Positions 25,201 to 33,544 of a stretch of 49,898 bases of DNA are shown in pieces. The notes beneath the pieces were generated by a model, which was given only the letters and a program-made list of their open reading frames with translations, was not told the DNA's origin and did not search any database. The translations under genes were made by a program, and so were the position numbers. The DNA lies in IMG/VR virus record IMGVR_UViG_3300046689_000033, positions 1-49,898 of that record. One strand, written 5' to 3'. The stretch's first letter is position 1. Every line of letters starts with the position of its first letter. Source of the stretch: a virus.

Positions 25201-26191
25201 GTGACGGACGAACGGTGCCACCGGCCGCGTAGCCGGGAACGTCATCAAGGCCAGCGTCCTTGGACATCTTGCTGCCCTCGGCAGTTCCTTTCGCGCGTGT
25301 ACCAAATACAGGAACACCTAGCTGGTTCATTCCTTCGCGCATGCCACCTTGAAAGTGGCGAGCGGCGTCCTGTGTCTTGGTCCACCACGGCGCGCTGTCG
25401 CCAGCGTACTGCACGTTTTCGGACGGACGAGTGGTATCCATGAACTTGTCGGTGTCCATCTTCATACCGCCGGTCGCCTTATAGGCATCCTTTGCGGCGT
25501 GTCCGAACTGCGCCTGCTCGCGCGGGGTTTTGCCGTACTTGGAGTCGGGGTTTTTGTATGCGCTATCCACTTCGCCCTTGGTGGCTACCAAGGACGGGTC
25601 GATCTTGTCAGAGTCGTACCCCGTTGCTTTGCTGACCATACCCATCGTGGCGGGATCGGGCGTGTCGTCATCGCTGACCGGCCCGCCGTCGGCGTACTTC
25701 TTGACCTTCTTCTTTGGCTTGCTGCGGCCAGACCTGTCTGGGATCGCCTTAACGACGCCTCCGGCTGCGTAGCCGCTAGAGCTTGACGTATCGGAGCTTG
25801 AGATAACGTCGCCGCCACCGCCGCTGTCGCCCGGATTGCTGTAGGGGTCCGCGTACTGGTTATTCGGGTCGGCGTTGGACGTCGTCTGCTGGTCGATAGC
25901 TGTCTGGTCCCTGATTATCTGGTTCTGATCAGGGCCGCGCGGAGCAGAGTAAACCATCCTCGATGTATCGGCAGTATCGCCTGAGCCTTGGTCTGGCGCT
26001 GGCGGCGGGGCCACATCCTGTTGCTGCCCCTGCCCCTGCTGCTGTGCTGATAGCGGCGACGCGGCCACGGAATCGCTGCCGGACGACGTGGTGCCGGTCG
26101 GCATATCAGGCATCTGCGTCTGCTTGAACGCCTTCATGTCGTTACCTGAGAGTAACGAGCTGGCGAGCGAGGCGAGCGGGGAACCCTTCAT
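22298..26191 (-). CDS. Very large low-complexity virion protein with FAxGG motifs
   Basis: A 1297-residue protein dominated by Gly, Ala, Pro, Gln and Asp. It carries at least five F/Y-A-x-G-G motifs (for example G-Y-A-A-G-G-V-V, K-Y-A-D-G-G-P-V, K-F-A-D-G-G-E-V), RPSMPAQAAP repeats, and a folded segment at about residues 690-900. The charged C-terminus is helical. It is coupled to the giant protein downstream (stop directly followed by its GTG) and is probably a partner in the same ejection assembly. The ATG follows AGAGGA. No enzyme motif is seen. Confidence 0.65.
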   Translation of the reverse strand: MKGSPLASLASSLLSGNDMKAFKQTQMPDMPTGTTSSGSDSVAASPLSAQQQGQGQQQDVAPPPAPDQGSGDTADTSRMVYSAPRGPDQNQIIRDQTAIDQQTTSNADPNNQYADPYSNPGDSGGGGDVISSSDTSSSSGYAAGGVVKAIPDRSGRSKPKKKVKKYADGGPVSDDDTPDPATMGMVSKATGYDSDKIDPSLVATKGEVDSAYKNPDSKYGKTPREQAQFGHAAKDAYKATGGMKMDTDKFMDTTRPSENVQYAGDSAPWWTKTQDAARHFQGGMREGMNQLGVPVFGTRAKGTAEGSKMSKDAGLDDVPGYAAGGTVRPSLPAQAAPRAAQAIGASRPSMPAQAAPRPMGIPTQATQRPSMPAQAAPMPSQAKVPGYAGGGVVAPSVAQIGARGSAGGGTNNAGSAKGLSAYYWGGGGHGASGFPGGGGGIKGGGIVGSDPSAQDHEMRMQSLKNQSAETIAGWGAQAAMYGADSSAAAQVDAARIHEDGQNLRQMQQQSFDKWDRGGAGYAQDNARAMAQDSNTASLQRQQLSNDGAENTQMLRNSGKTSDAGGDASASGTQMASIGTEPHTGDAGGPSIADDQMHRRTLAGGGGGDTLADGGGGPTLADGGGAAPMAEAASGGPIPAIQKFADGGEVESPDAPAPQQPNAPAPDTQQGDERNGPPQFLDKAKMYAQEGLYEGHRRLMQGPIPTEDPEVRKQKVMSHLSRNNADPFLGASLEAIRLQNEKDGNNQPYWANVDQAMTMVGDATQKTKFSPEHHDEHPLYSTVQALAQKYMGNTAHATVALDNGDPEKAAAFANSASDYVAGQNLVRFKPNGDQGFTATVVDKKSGEPIMEKNLGVEQFQHALATNFDEMLLKGPERVLDKAEKVPPGQGNKLGGRKMPGAGEGTGLGAQINKALPQGVKDWAAGVNSSKQMQAPGQDATGEAQLQPSGSTNPPAAGYGGANTPEAMPGSPNAPATLQGGAREGATPVQTQQSQRTPDFQGGANAGATPVKTQQVSPQMQGIPYTPPQQQPRPPGTYPLPQSETSRPPPYGPAQNATVKYKGEKNAVTGMVAGHGGQDREYQMTPRGVAPPPQKPGLASAIPPTFDEYRSKAPTPTGDDRPGEIPNRGPRIIRAGQVTQYAPQEERSGPKGRTYGELNDTEKQLYDVLGPRTAANARQWDAHLNERATNLMGGKNDPAGTRAQSDRVNNAERETRQRQKEPSDEDKGLTLAQIRAKVFDEHGLDARTGQPKGGAKSTSDGDQAEGKPSEGDEKKGKLFGKEVVLIFSEKQGWRLKEKK

Positions 26192-26200
26192 GGTGTCCTC

Positions 26201-28201
26201 TTAGAACGAGTTGCTGCTAGTGCCGCCATATAGGTCAATGGCGGTTGATAGCTGTATGTGCGGCGTGCTGTACATGCCGCCGCTATAGACTAGGTTGTAC
26301 GCTGGGGGAACCGGATAACCCGGCTGCCAAAGCGACACAAGCTTCGCATTTTCGGCTGGCGTTAGCGCATGGCCGTCAATCTTATTCCAGTTCAGCGTGG
26401 AGCCGTCCGTCAGGTTCATGAAGTCGGCCGCCGACACGCCACCTACTGAGCCAGCGCCGCTGCTGCTACCTATCTGCGGGATTTGGCCACCCGTAGTGCT
26501 AGTGCCGCCGATCGGAGTCGTCCCGCCAGTCGTGCCACCCGTAGTTCCGCCAGTCGTGCCGCCCGTAGTGCCGCCCGTAGTGCCGCCTGTAGTTCCACCA
26601 GTTGTGCCGCCCGTAGTGCCGCCCGTAGTGCCGCCCGTGAAGCCTCCCTGATTGATGCCGGTGACGCCGCCTGCGCCGTTCCACGGCTGGTACGCAGGGA
26701 TGTTCTGCGGCTGGAAGTAGCTACCGCCTGTTTGGTCGCGACCGGCCATCGACATGGCATTGGACATCCAATCCGCTTGAGAGGCGTTAGTGGCTAGGCC
26801 GGGCTGCTGCGAGCCTGCACCGGGGTTTGCGTTCCACGGGGCGGGCGCGGGCGCTGAAGTGCTGTCGGGCGGTATGCCGCTTGTTGGCGCGGGTGCAGGA
26901 GCCGGGGCGGGCGCGGGAGCCGTCGGGTCAGTAGCGGGGGCACCGCCGTCCGCGAACGACTGCACGGCACCTCCGTAGAAGTGCATCGGGATGCCGCCTT
27001 TTATCGTCGGGTGAGAGTTGTTGGGGTCCTGCCGCCCCTTGCGCGCCATCTGAATGTCTTTTTGGAACTTGGCGTGGCCGTACCACTCGACCACGTCGCG
27101 CGGAATGACGAACTCGCCAGCGTTCAGGCGGGCCGGAATGTCGTCTACCTTGGCTCCGTTGCTGGGGCTATCGCCGGGGGGCACGTAGCCGCCCTTCGCG
27201 AAATAGTTGGTTGAGGACGGAGACGTCGACCCACCCATGCCGTTGGTTGAAGACGTGCCTGCTATGCCGCCGCCGCCCCAGCCGCCCATCCCGTTGCCGC
27301 TAGTGCTGCCGCTAGTGCTGCCAGACGTCACCCCTCCACTATACCCAGAGTACGGGTTTACGGTGGACGGAACTTCCGGGGTTGGGCCGGGGGAAGGGAG
27401 CGCCCTTTCGGAGTCGAACGTGCCAGCTTGGTTGGTTTCGGAGACGTTGCCGCTCTCGCTTAGGGTGCCAAGCGGCTGGAACTTCACGTCATTTACGCCC
27501 GTGTTGAGGTAGTCCTTGGTCGTTCCGAGGGTGAGCGCGCCAGCGGAGGTGTTTCCGAGGGCCGCGTTCTCCGCGCCGGTCGTGCCCTGATAGGCGACGT
27601 TCTGCTCGGAGGCGGCCTGACCCGGCAGAGTGCCGAGGTCCTGTTCCGCCTGCTGCATGAGCGCGCGGCCGGTAGCCTGCGTGTTCTGTCGAGCCGTGAC
27701 ACCAGCCGCTGCCTCGCCCGCGCCAGCCTGCGTGGCCATATTGGCCTCGATGCCAGCGAAACGGCCCGCGCTCGGGTCGATGCCGTAGCTCTGGAGGTTC
27801 TGTTCGAGGTTCTTGCGCTGCGCGTCCATCGACTGCGCAGTACCCGCCTCTGCTTGCCCCATCTCTTGGGCAACCCGGTTCGGGCTGGAATACGAGTTCG
27901 CGGTATTGATGATGTTCCCGAGGACTCGGGGGTTGTAGGCGTTGTACGTCTGCGCGTCCCGGCCAGCCTGATTGGCCATAAGGCCGCTGCCGCCCTCGTA
28001 CTGGCCAACGTTATAGCCAGTCAGCTGGCTATCCGCGCCGAACTGGTTCTGCGCCCATGCGTACTGGTTCGCGCCAAGTTGGTTGGCTTCGTTGCCAAAT
28101 TCCTGCAAAAACGCCAGTTGAGGCTCGTAATCAGGTACGAAACTCGTGCTGCTAGACTGGCCGAGGCTGACGGATGAATTGTCACCAATAGGTGTCGGCA
28201 T
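26201..28201 (-). CDS. Gly-rich virion protein with FAxGG and GEFVIP motifs
   Basis: A 666-residue Gly/Ser/Ala/Gln-rich protein. The N-terminal 230 residues are Gln/Ala-rich and helical. The middle has Y-F-A-K-G-G-Y-V followed by DDIPARLNAGEFVIPRDVVEWYG, an arrangement like the FAxGG...GExxxP ends of siphophage tape-measure proteins and other phage proteins. S-F-A-D-G-G follows. A run of about ten T-G-G-T units is encoded by the 12-base repeat at 26521-26640. It is probably an internal or tail virion protein acting with the next two large proteins. Confidence 0.65.
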   Translation of the reverse strand: MPTPIGDNSSVSLGQSSSTSFVPDYEPQLAFLQEFGNEANQLGANQYAWAQNQFGADSQLTGYNVGQYEGGSGLMANQAGRDAQTYNAYNPRVLGNIINTANSYSSPNRVAQEMGQAEAGTAQSMDAQRKNLEQNLQSYGIDPSAGRFAGIEANMATQAGAGEAAAGVTARQNTQATGRALMQQAEQDLGTLPGQAASEQNVAYQGTTGAENAALGNTSAGALTLGTTKDYLNTGVNDVKFQPLGTLSESGNVSETNQAGTFDSERALPSPGPTPEVPSTVNPYSGYSGGVTSGSTSGSTSGNGMGGWGGGGIAGTSSTNGMGGSTSPSSTNYFAKGGYVPPGDSPSNGAKVDDIPARLNAGEFVIPRDVVEWYGHAKFQKDIQMARKGRQDPNNSHPTIKGGIPMHFYGGAVQSFADGGAPATDPTAPAPAPAPAPAPTSGIPPDSTSAPAPAPWNANPGAGSQQPGLATNASQADWMSNAMSMAGRDQTGGSYFQPQNIPAYQPWNGAGGVTGINQGGFTGGTTGGTTGGTTGGTTGGTTGGTTGGTTGGTTGGTTGGTTPIGGTSTTGGQIPQIGSSSGAGSVGGVSAADFMNLTDGSTLNWNKIDGHALTPAENAKLVSLWQPGYPVPPAYNLVYSGGMYSTPHIQLSTAIDLYGGTSSNSF
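26521..26640 (-). repeat. 12-base tandem repeat coding for TGGT units
   Basis: About ten degenerate copies of a 12-base unit (plus-strand form near CCGCCCGTAGTG) encode successive Thr-Gly-Gly-Thr blocks. It is a candidate for copy-number variation by slippage, giving a linker of variable length. Confidence 0.85.
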
Positions 28202-28217
28202 AGGGCTTCCCCGATTG

Positions 28218-28244
28218 AACCGTTAGCACTACGCCAAAACGGTT
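28218..28244 (-). repeat. Inverted repeat between two virion genes
   Basis: AACCGTT (28218-28224) and AACGGTT (28238-28244) form a 7-base stem with a 13-base loop in the 49-base gap between the genes at 28251 and 28201. No U-run follows, so it may be a regulatory hairpin rather than a terminator. Confidence 0.4.
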
Positions 28245-28250
28245 AACGAA

Positions 28251-28445
28251 TTACCAGCGTATTCGCCACGATATGGCCTGACTTCGTGTCGGGTTACGAA
28301 GCACCTCCCTTACCACCAAGCTTATACTTAGCAGCTTGACGCCAGAACACAGCGTCTCGCGCACCAACTCGGTCACACTCGTAATCGGCGTACCGTCGCA
28401 CAGAGTCTCCCGCACTACCTCGGATACGACTACGGACGTTGTCAT
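28251..28445 (-). CDS. Small protein of three VVRE(T/V)L repeats
   Basis: A 64-residue protein starting in an overlap with the stop of the fibre gene. It is largely three copies of a short motif: S-E-V-V-R-E-T-L, T-E-L-V-R-E-T-L and S-L-V-V-R-E-V-L, spaced about 18 residues apart. Similar VxxVVREVL segments are known from phage and bacterial small or tail-associated proteins. It may form stacked beta strands. It is presumably a fibre accessory, judging from its place. Confidence 0.6.
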   Translation of the reverse strand: MTTSVVVSEVVRETLCDGTPITSVTELVRETLCSGVKLLSISLVVREVLRNPTRSQAISWRIRW

Positions 28446-29914
28446 GACGCTATCTTATACCCAAAGGTGGCGCTATTCACCGCCGAACTAAGCCACGCGG
28501 CCGACGTATGCGGGTCAAGCTCGTAGTACCCGGAGTTCCATCCATAGGACGTGGACGGCGTGTATGAGCTTGAAGCCCCGTCGGTGCCGCTGGACTTGGC
28601 CTGCGACGTTACCGTGCGAGCGCCGCTGTCGCTGTCCTTGCCGTAGAACTTGACCGCAACGATGTACACGTTTGAGGCCGAGATGTTCAGGTTGGGGAAC
28701 CCGTAAAGGTCCTCGTCGCTAACGTTGCTGCTGGAGACGTAAGTCTGATCGACGGGACCCGGTGGGTTCTGGTCCACGCAAACCCAGTTGGCGGCCGGGC
28801 TGCTGCATTGTCCGTATATCAGACCGTTTGCTTGGTTGCCGGTCATGGCCGGTGCCGGGCTAGGCGCTCCGGACCCATACGTGTTGCTGGCTATGTCGCG
28901 CGTAGTACCTGTCGTACTTTGATGCAACGACACGGCCGTGTCTGTTATGAACCCAAACCAGTACGGAGTGCCGCTGGTTAGAGCCTGCCCTGACGAGAAC
29001 GGCAGGTCCAAATATGTGGCAGCTGTAGCACCCACGACTTCGGTGCCAGTGGCGATAAGGGTGTTGGGAGCGCCCGCGCTGTCACTATACAGCACCGCCT
29101 TGAACTTGGCTCCGGCGCTGGTAGTCGAGGGTAGGATGGTGACCTTCTGCAAAGTCATGTTCGCGCCGGGCGTGCTGGTGCGCAAATACAGCTTGTTCGC
29201 GCCGGGCGTGGTCGTGCTGTTCGTTTGGGACTCCGCAGCACCAAGAAAAGACGCAGTAGCCGTGAACGCCACCGAGCTGTCGCTGTTGGGAAGCTGCGTG
29301 TCAACGATCGGGTTGGTGTTCAGCGCTGCGTTGCAGGTAGAGCCGCTATCGTTGAATACGTATATGTCGTCTATAGAGGGGTTCACAGCCCCGCTCGCGC
29401 CGAACACAACCGAGTTGGCGGTAGCGTTCGCGGATTGGAGCGTGTCGGCGGTGCCGGATAGTACGCTAACGCCGTCCAAATAGACGTTGTAGCTTCCTGA
29501 GTTGTCGAAGTTCGAGGTGAACTCTAGGTAATGCGTGGCGTTTGTAGACACACCGACAACAGAAGTGCCTCGCAGAGTTCCGGCATTGTTGCCAGATCGC
29601 ACCTCGATAAGCCCCACGGAGTTAATAAGGACAGTAACTTGCGCCGTAGACGTGTCAAAGTACGTAAGATACAGCACACTACCTGTCCAAGAGAACCGGA
29701 ACCCAGTGATGAGGCGCGACTGGTTTCCTACTGATCTGGCTATGAAGGCGTTTCCGGCAAGCTGTAGCGATTGACCGTAGGTGCTGAGAGAAGCAACAAT
29801 GGCGTTAGCGCCAGTCGTAGTAGTCCACTCGCCAGACATAAGCGTCTGAAGTCGCGTGTTGACGACGGACGGCGAGCCATACTTGTCGAACCCTTCGATG
29901 AACAGGCAAGTCAT
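28442..29914 (-). CDS. Lectin-like tail fibre or receptor-binding protein
   Basis: A 490-residue Ser/Thr/Asn-rich protein. The N-terminal 200 residues begin with FIEGFDKYG and contain F-R-F-S-W-T-G and H-Y-L-E-F-T-S-N-F-D strands, as in the concanavalin/LamG-like domains of phage fibres. The rest looks like further beta-sandwich modules. A GAGGAT site precedes the ATG. A role in host recognition is inferred from fold pattern and location among beta-rich genes. Confidence 0.65.
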   Translation of the reverse strand: MTCLFIEGFDKYGSPSVVNTRLQTLMSGEWTTTTGANAIVASLSTYGQSLQLAGNAFIARSVGNQSRLITGFRFSWTGSVLYLTYFDTSTAQVTVLINSVGLIEVRSGNNAGTLRGTSVVGVSTNATHYLEFTSNFDNSGSYNVYLDGVSVLSGTADTLQSANATANSVVFGASGAVNPSIDDIYVFNDSGSTCNAALNTNPIVDTQLPNSDSSVAFTATASFLGAAESQTNSTTTPGANKLYLRTSTPGANMTLQKVTILPSTTSAGAKFKAVLYSDSAGAPNTLIATGTEVVGATAATYLDLPFSSGQALTSGTPYWFGFITDTAVSLHQSTTGTTRDIASNTYGSGAPSPAPAMTGNQANGLIYGQCSSPAANWVCVDQNPPGPVDQTYVSSSNVSDEDLYGFPNLNISASNVYIVAVKFYGKDSDSGARTVTSQAKSSGTDGASSSYTPSTSYGWNSGYYELDPHTSAAWLSSAVNSATFGYKIAS

Positions 29915-29921
29915 TTTATCC

Positions 29922-30659
29922 TCACGCGAATGTGGCCAAGAAGCCGAACGATATGTCTTTAATCGTAGCGTCAGCAGACGTCTGCCCGCGCAGCTCGAAC
30001 GTGTCTCCGGGGCTTAGGCCGATACCGGCAGAGAACGTGATGACCGGCACGCCTGTCGACGCCGTGAACTTGACCGAGCCAATGCTAGCTCCGTTCTGGT
30101 AGAACGTGACCGTGTAGTCGGCGGTTGGCGCGATTTTGCACGAGAACTGGCTGCCGGACAAGTTGATCGGTAAGTCAATGGCGCGCGTCTGCACCATGTA
30201 CATTATTTGCTGCGACGTGCCGACGTTACCCTCGAAGTAGAACCCGAAGTCTGCGGGGGTTCCGGCGGCCCCGGCTGGAGCACCCGGCGCACCGTCAATT
30301 CCAGCGGTCCCGTCTGGGCCTTGGAGTGCATCCGGTCGGTATATGAACGACGCGTTGGCCGCGACGGACTTGAGGAGCTTGCGCCGGACGGTCCCGCCGT
30401 TGTTGAGCTGGAGGATGATGTTGTGCGCGACCGTGTCCCGGTTGTTGACAAGTATCTCTTTGACCTGTCGGACAACGCCAATCCCAGCAGCTGCAACCGC
30501 AGTAACGGCAGTAGTTCCGGAGGTAACTGTGTCATTAGAAGCAGGAGAGAACGTTGACTCCGTAATATCGACATAATCAGCGGTGATGTCGCACTCGGTG
30601 GTGATGGTTGCCTCGCCAAGCTTGATCTCCGCGCTTTTGGTGACTGTGTCTAGGATCAT
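29922..30659 (-). CDS. Virion protein with short collagen-like segment
   Basis: A 245-residue protein in three parts: a beta-rich N-terminal domain (1-110), a short Gly-x-y collagen-like stretch (about 113-131, GPDGTAGIDGAPGAPA), and a beta-rich C-terminal domain. This build is usual in trimeric phage fibres or appendages. It lies between the fibre gene and a small structural gene with tiny gaps, so it is probably part of the same tail assembly. Confidence 0.65.
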   Translation of the reverse strand: MILDTVTKSAEIKLGEATITTECDITADYVDITESTFSPASNDTVTSGTTAVTAVAAAGIGVVRQVKEILVNNRDTVAHNIILQLNNGGTVRRKLLKSVAANASFIYRPDALQGPDGTAGIDGAPGAPAGAAGTPADFGFYFEGNVGTSQQIMYMVQTRAIDLPINLSGSQFSCKIAPTADYTVTFYQNGASIGSVKFTASTGVPVITFSAGIGLSPGDTFELRGQTSADATIKDISFGFLATFA

Positions 30660-30660
30660 A

Positions 30661-30891
30661 TTACACCCCCAGCGAGACGCGAGCTAGAACCTGAGACTGC
30701 GTCAGGCCGCTGGTAGATGTAGTGCTGGTGCCGGTGGATGTGGTCGAGAACAGAGCCGCGCCAGAGCCGCGCAGCCCGATCAATATCTCGAACGCCGCCT
30801 TGAGCGCCACCACGGCCGCCCACACGGACGTCGGGTTGTTCAGGAACGGCTGCGGGATGGCGGGGTACGTCGCCTTCTGGTTAGTGGCCAT
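30661..30891 (-). CDS. Small virion-block protein
   Basis: A 76-residue protein with a helical centre (TSVWAAVVALKAAFEILIGLRG) followed by a Ser/Thr-rich stretch and a short C-terminal helix. It starts one base before the stop-bearing end of the tail gene upstream and stops one base before the fibre gene. No family is recognised. The hydrophobic helix could bury in an oligomer. Confidence 0.6.
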   Translation of the reverse strand: MATNQKATYPAIPQPFLNNPTSVWAAVVALKAAFEILIGLRGSGAALFSTTSTGTSTTSTSGLTQSQVLARVSLGV

Positions 30892-30892
30892 G

Positions 30893-32677
30893 TTACACCG
30901 TCATCAGTTCTTTGACCGACGTGGCGGTCTGCATGTTGCTGATCTTCACTACGCCCTCGAACTCCCACTGCCAGAACTCGTATTTCTGTCCAGAGAGAAT
31001 CCGTAGTAGCTCCCCATTGTTACGAATTTCGCGTGTCGTGAATACAGCTCCATCTCCATACACTCGGACAATCCCGTACTGACCGGGGGTGTGCGGGAAA
31101 GTTGGTTGTGATGCGGTTGTGTCGCGCGGATCGTTCTGGGCAGCAGTGCCAGAAGGAATATCGAACCAAATGCGCATAACTTCAAAGTTCTTCTTGCTCG
31201 TTTGCTGATAGATGCGAGAACGCCATTTGAACGGCTGGAGAGTGGGGGCCGAGTCGTAAAAATCATAGAAAACAACTTTCTGATTTTGGATGAGGTAGAC
31301 CGTTCCGGTCCAAGGATCGGTGAGCACATTGTCAATCGAGAGTGCGCCATTGGGGGCAGTGAGGAGGCCAAAGCCAGCCTGCGGAAACTGGGTGTCGCTG
31401 TCGACGGTGAATCCGGCGCTGGCATAGGTCGCATCCATCAATAGAGTGTCGGGGTTCAGGTACACGGTACCGAACGCGAAGTAAATGTTGTCGATGGTGG
31501 CAGCGCGAGTGCTTACCGGGGGAGTAAGCTGCGCCCACTTGTCGCGCTGTATCCAGTCCTTTGTCTTGTTCATGACCGCACCGCTCGGGTCGATGAACAC
31601 AAGCCCCATCGGGCTGTGGTAGTACACGCCAGCTGGCGTGCTAACTATAGAGCCACGAGAAGTGCAGGGTAGCGCGGTCTTCACAGAAGTTTGTGTGGCG
31701 CTGTCCGGGCTTATCCCCTGCACGATAACTGGGTTGCCGTCCGTAGCCACTACAATCGTCTGCCCACACACTCCCAGTCCCACAATAGGGAACTCGGTAG
31801 TCAGCACGTATTTCCCCGGCCACGCATGTGGTCGGAACGGTTCGCAGAACCAAATCTCGTTCGTTCGGAAACCCACAATCATCCCATTGGGTGCTTGAAC
31901 AAAACCCTGTAAGTCCGTCGGCGGTCCGGTCCATTCTGCGCTCTCTAGCTGGTTGTTGAGGGCGATGATCGCATCCGAAATAATGTCGTCGTAGGTGACA
32001 GTGGGAGCGGAGACTTCCGCCACCAAGAAATACGTCGCCACGCCCGCCGTAGAGACGACGGTACGATAAATGCGCGTGACGGAGATATTTCTATCTGTAC
32101 CTTGGTCCGCAGAATCAGGGGCTGTGAGCCCAATGGTCCACGTATCGTCAGTGTATCCATTTTGGACCAATGCAGCTGAAGGGGGACCTTCTTCACCGTA
32201 CGCAGTGACATAAGTGTATACGTAAGAGCGTGTGTCTGGCAGACCGAAGCCTCCTCCAGCAGGCGATACGCTCGGCGCAGATGCTGGTCGCGGAACTCCC
32301 AAGAGGAAAGCCGGGCTCGACGCGGCGATGCGAGCCGTAGTATTGTACGACGGCTGGACACTAGGGCTAGCGAAATAGTAGCGCCCAAACGTGTCATCCA
32401 CGACCGGGCCACGGATAACGTTGGTGTCGGCATCTGCGAACTCTAGCCAGTAGCTGGCCGCAGTCATCGCGTCGCTCGCGAGGTTCTGCGGTATACGGTA
32501 CGCCATCATAGTCGTAGGGCTTACAAGGTTAAAGAGGTCCTTCGGTGCCCGCCAACCAGTTAGCGTACCGTCATAGAGGAATGCGTCGCGGGAGTAGGAC
32601 GCGGCGCTATCGGGGAGCAGCCTGTCATCGAGTGAGGGCTGCATCCCCCCGAACTTGTCCAGCTTGAAGACCGACAC
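30893..32677 (-). CDS. Large tail structural protein, nozzle-like
   Basis: A 594-residue protein that starts GTG with a GGAG site 8 bases upstream. The beginning (KLDKFGGMQPSLDDRLLPDSAASYSRDAFLYDGTL) and the Y-V-Y-T-Y-V-T-A-Y-G-E-E-G-P-P-S segment at about residue 155 match a widespread group of phage virion proteins. By size, beta-rich composition and position it may be the tail nozzle (like T7 gp12 or P22 gp10), but this is inference. Confidence 0.65.
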   Translation of the reverse strand: MSVFKLDKFGGMQPSLDDRLLPDSAASYSRDAFLYDGTLTGWRAPKDLFNLVSPTTMMAYRIPQNLASDAMTAASYWLEFADADTNVIRGPVVDDTFGRYYFASPSVQPSYNTTARIAASSPAFLLGVPRPASAPSVSPAGGGFGLPDTRSYVYTYVTAYGEEGPPSAALVQNGYTDDTWTIGLTAPDSADQGTDRNISVTRIYRTVVSTAGVATYFLVAEVSAPTVTYDDIISDAIIALNNQLESAEWTGPPTDLQGFVQAPNGMIVGFRTNEIWFCEPFRPHAWPGKYVLTTEFPIVGLGVCGQTIVVATDGNPVIVQGISPDSATQTSVKTALPCTSRGSIVSTPAGVYYHSPMGLVFIDPSGAVMNKTKDWIQRDKWAQLTPPVSTRAATIDNIYFAFGTVYLNPDTLLMDATYASAGFTVDSDTQFPQAGFGLLTAPNGALSIDNVLTDPWTGTVYLIQNQKVVFYDFYDSAPTLQPFKWRSRIYQQTSKKNFEVMRIWFDIPSGTAAQNDPRDTTASQPTFPHTPGQYGIVRVYGDGAVFTTREIRNNGELLRILSGQKYEFWQWEFEGVVKISNMQTATSVKELMTV

Positions 32678-32680
32678 CGA

Positions 32681-33208
32681 TTACTCCGCATTGGGTTTGT
32701 TGTTGGGGTTCCTCGGGGGCGGGGCGAAGCGGATAGTCGCGCCAGTGACAGGGTCCTTCTGCGCGACGAAGTGCTCGGTCGGCCTATACACAGGCGTCAT
32801 GTCGACCTTGGCCGGGGGCGGCCGATAGTGCTCGGCGCGGGCGGCGTGCTTGGCGAGTGCCGCACGGCCAGCGGCTTGCTCGGCCTCCAGCTTCGACTGC
32901 ATTCGCTCGGTAAGGGGCGGCGCGGGGCGCGGCTCCGGAGCCAGCGACAGCTCGTTCACCAGCTTGCCATCCTGCACGCGCAGGCGGTGCCCGGTGACTT
33001 CCCTCTGCGGCGCGGGCTCGAACGGCTCCGTGTGCGGCAACAGGGTGACGCGCGGTGCCGGGGGCTCCGCGATCTTAATAAAATCGTCGATTGGGGCGGA
33101 AACGCTTTCGGGGGGTGTCGTCGGTTCCGGCGTGGGCGCTGCCACGATTGGTTCCGAGGGCTTCGCCACCGGCTTGTCGGCTGCTTCCAGCGCTTTGATT
33201 CTGGCCAT
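32681..33208 (-). CDS. Pro/Glu-rich protein in the virion block
   Basis: A 175-residue protein rich in Pro, Ala, Glu and Arg, mostly unstructured in appearance. The C-terminus has P-V-T-G-A-T-I-R-F-A-P-P-P. AGGAG lies 7 bases before the ATG at 33208, which rules out an extension to 33274. No domain is recognised. It may be a linker-like virion or morphogenesis protein. Confidence 0.6.
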   Translation of the reverse strand: MARIKALEAADKPVAKPSEPIVAAPTPEPTTPPESVSAPIDDFIKIAEPPAPRVTLLPHTEPFEPAPQREVTGHRLRVQDGKLVNELSLAPEPRPAPPLTERMQSKLEAEQAAGRAALAKHAARAEHYRPPPAKVDMTPVYRPTEHFVAQKDPVTGATIRFAPPPRNPNNKPNAE

Positions 33209-33341
33209 TTTTAGCTCCTGATAAGGCGGCTCGGGCCGCCACCTGCGCGCCACCATCGGCGCTACTAGACCCACCTCCGGTAACTTGACCGCTACCTAGC
33301 CGGTGGGGGTAGACAGTACTGCGGAACGAGTTACGGCTCAC
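33075..33341 (-). CDS. Possible small overlapping gene, GTG start
   Basis: A frame of 88 residues starts at a GTG overlapping the stop of the upstream gene (GTGA), covers the otherwise empty 33209-33337 and then runs 134 bases into the Pro/Glu-rich gene in another frame. It is Ser/Gly/Arg/Gln-rich, like other small virion genes here. There is no clear ribosome binding site. If it is not real, the 129-base gap holds nothing I can identify except the site for 33208. Confidence 0.3.
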   Translation of the reverse strand: MSRNSFRSTVYPHRLGSGQVTGGGSSSADGGAQVAARAALSGAKNGQNQSAGSSRQAGGEALGTNRGSAHAGTDDTPRKRFRPNRRFY

Positions 33342-33544
33342 CTAACGACCTCCACGTCGTCATCCTCGCACTTGATTACCACTTTTGCGCCCGATTTAGA
33401 AATAGGGCTCTCCCCGGCGACGACCGTGATCTCACCGCGAAGTATGACTTCCTTATGGACGTGCGGCTCGTCGAGCCCCTCGTACCACAACTCGATGCAC
33501 GGCTCATTGCGGCGCATCGCCTTGGTGTCGACACAAATGATCAT
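33338..33544 (-). CDS. Small beta-rich protein
   Basis: A 68-residue protein starting in an ATGA overlap with the membrane-protein gene upstream. It has strands such as PCIELWYEGL and KEVILRGEITVVAG and an acidic end (KCEDDDVEVVR). It could be a small OB-like or Ig-like fold. No family is recognised. Confidence 0.6.
   Translation of the reverse strand: MIICVDTKAMRRNEPCIELWYEGLDEPHVHKEVILRGEITVVAGESPISKSGAKVVIKCEDDDVEVVR

Noticed and set aside
26521-26640. Possible CRISPR array
   Set aside because: Units are 12 bases with no spacers and continue an open reading frame.
26397-26651. Plus-strand PPVV repeat frame
   Set aside because: It is the antisense reading of the TGGT repeat in the 666-residue gene.
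29922-30659. True collagen-like fibre shaft
   Set aside because: The Gly-x-y stretch is under 20 residues, too short for a shaft; treated as a linker.
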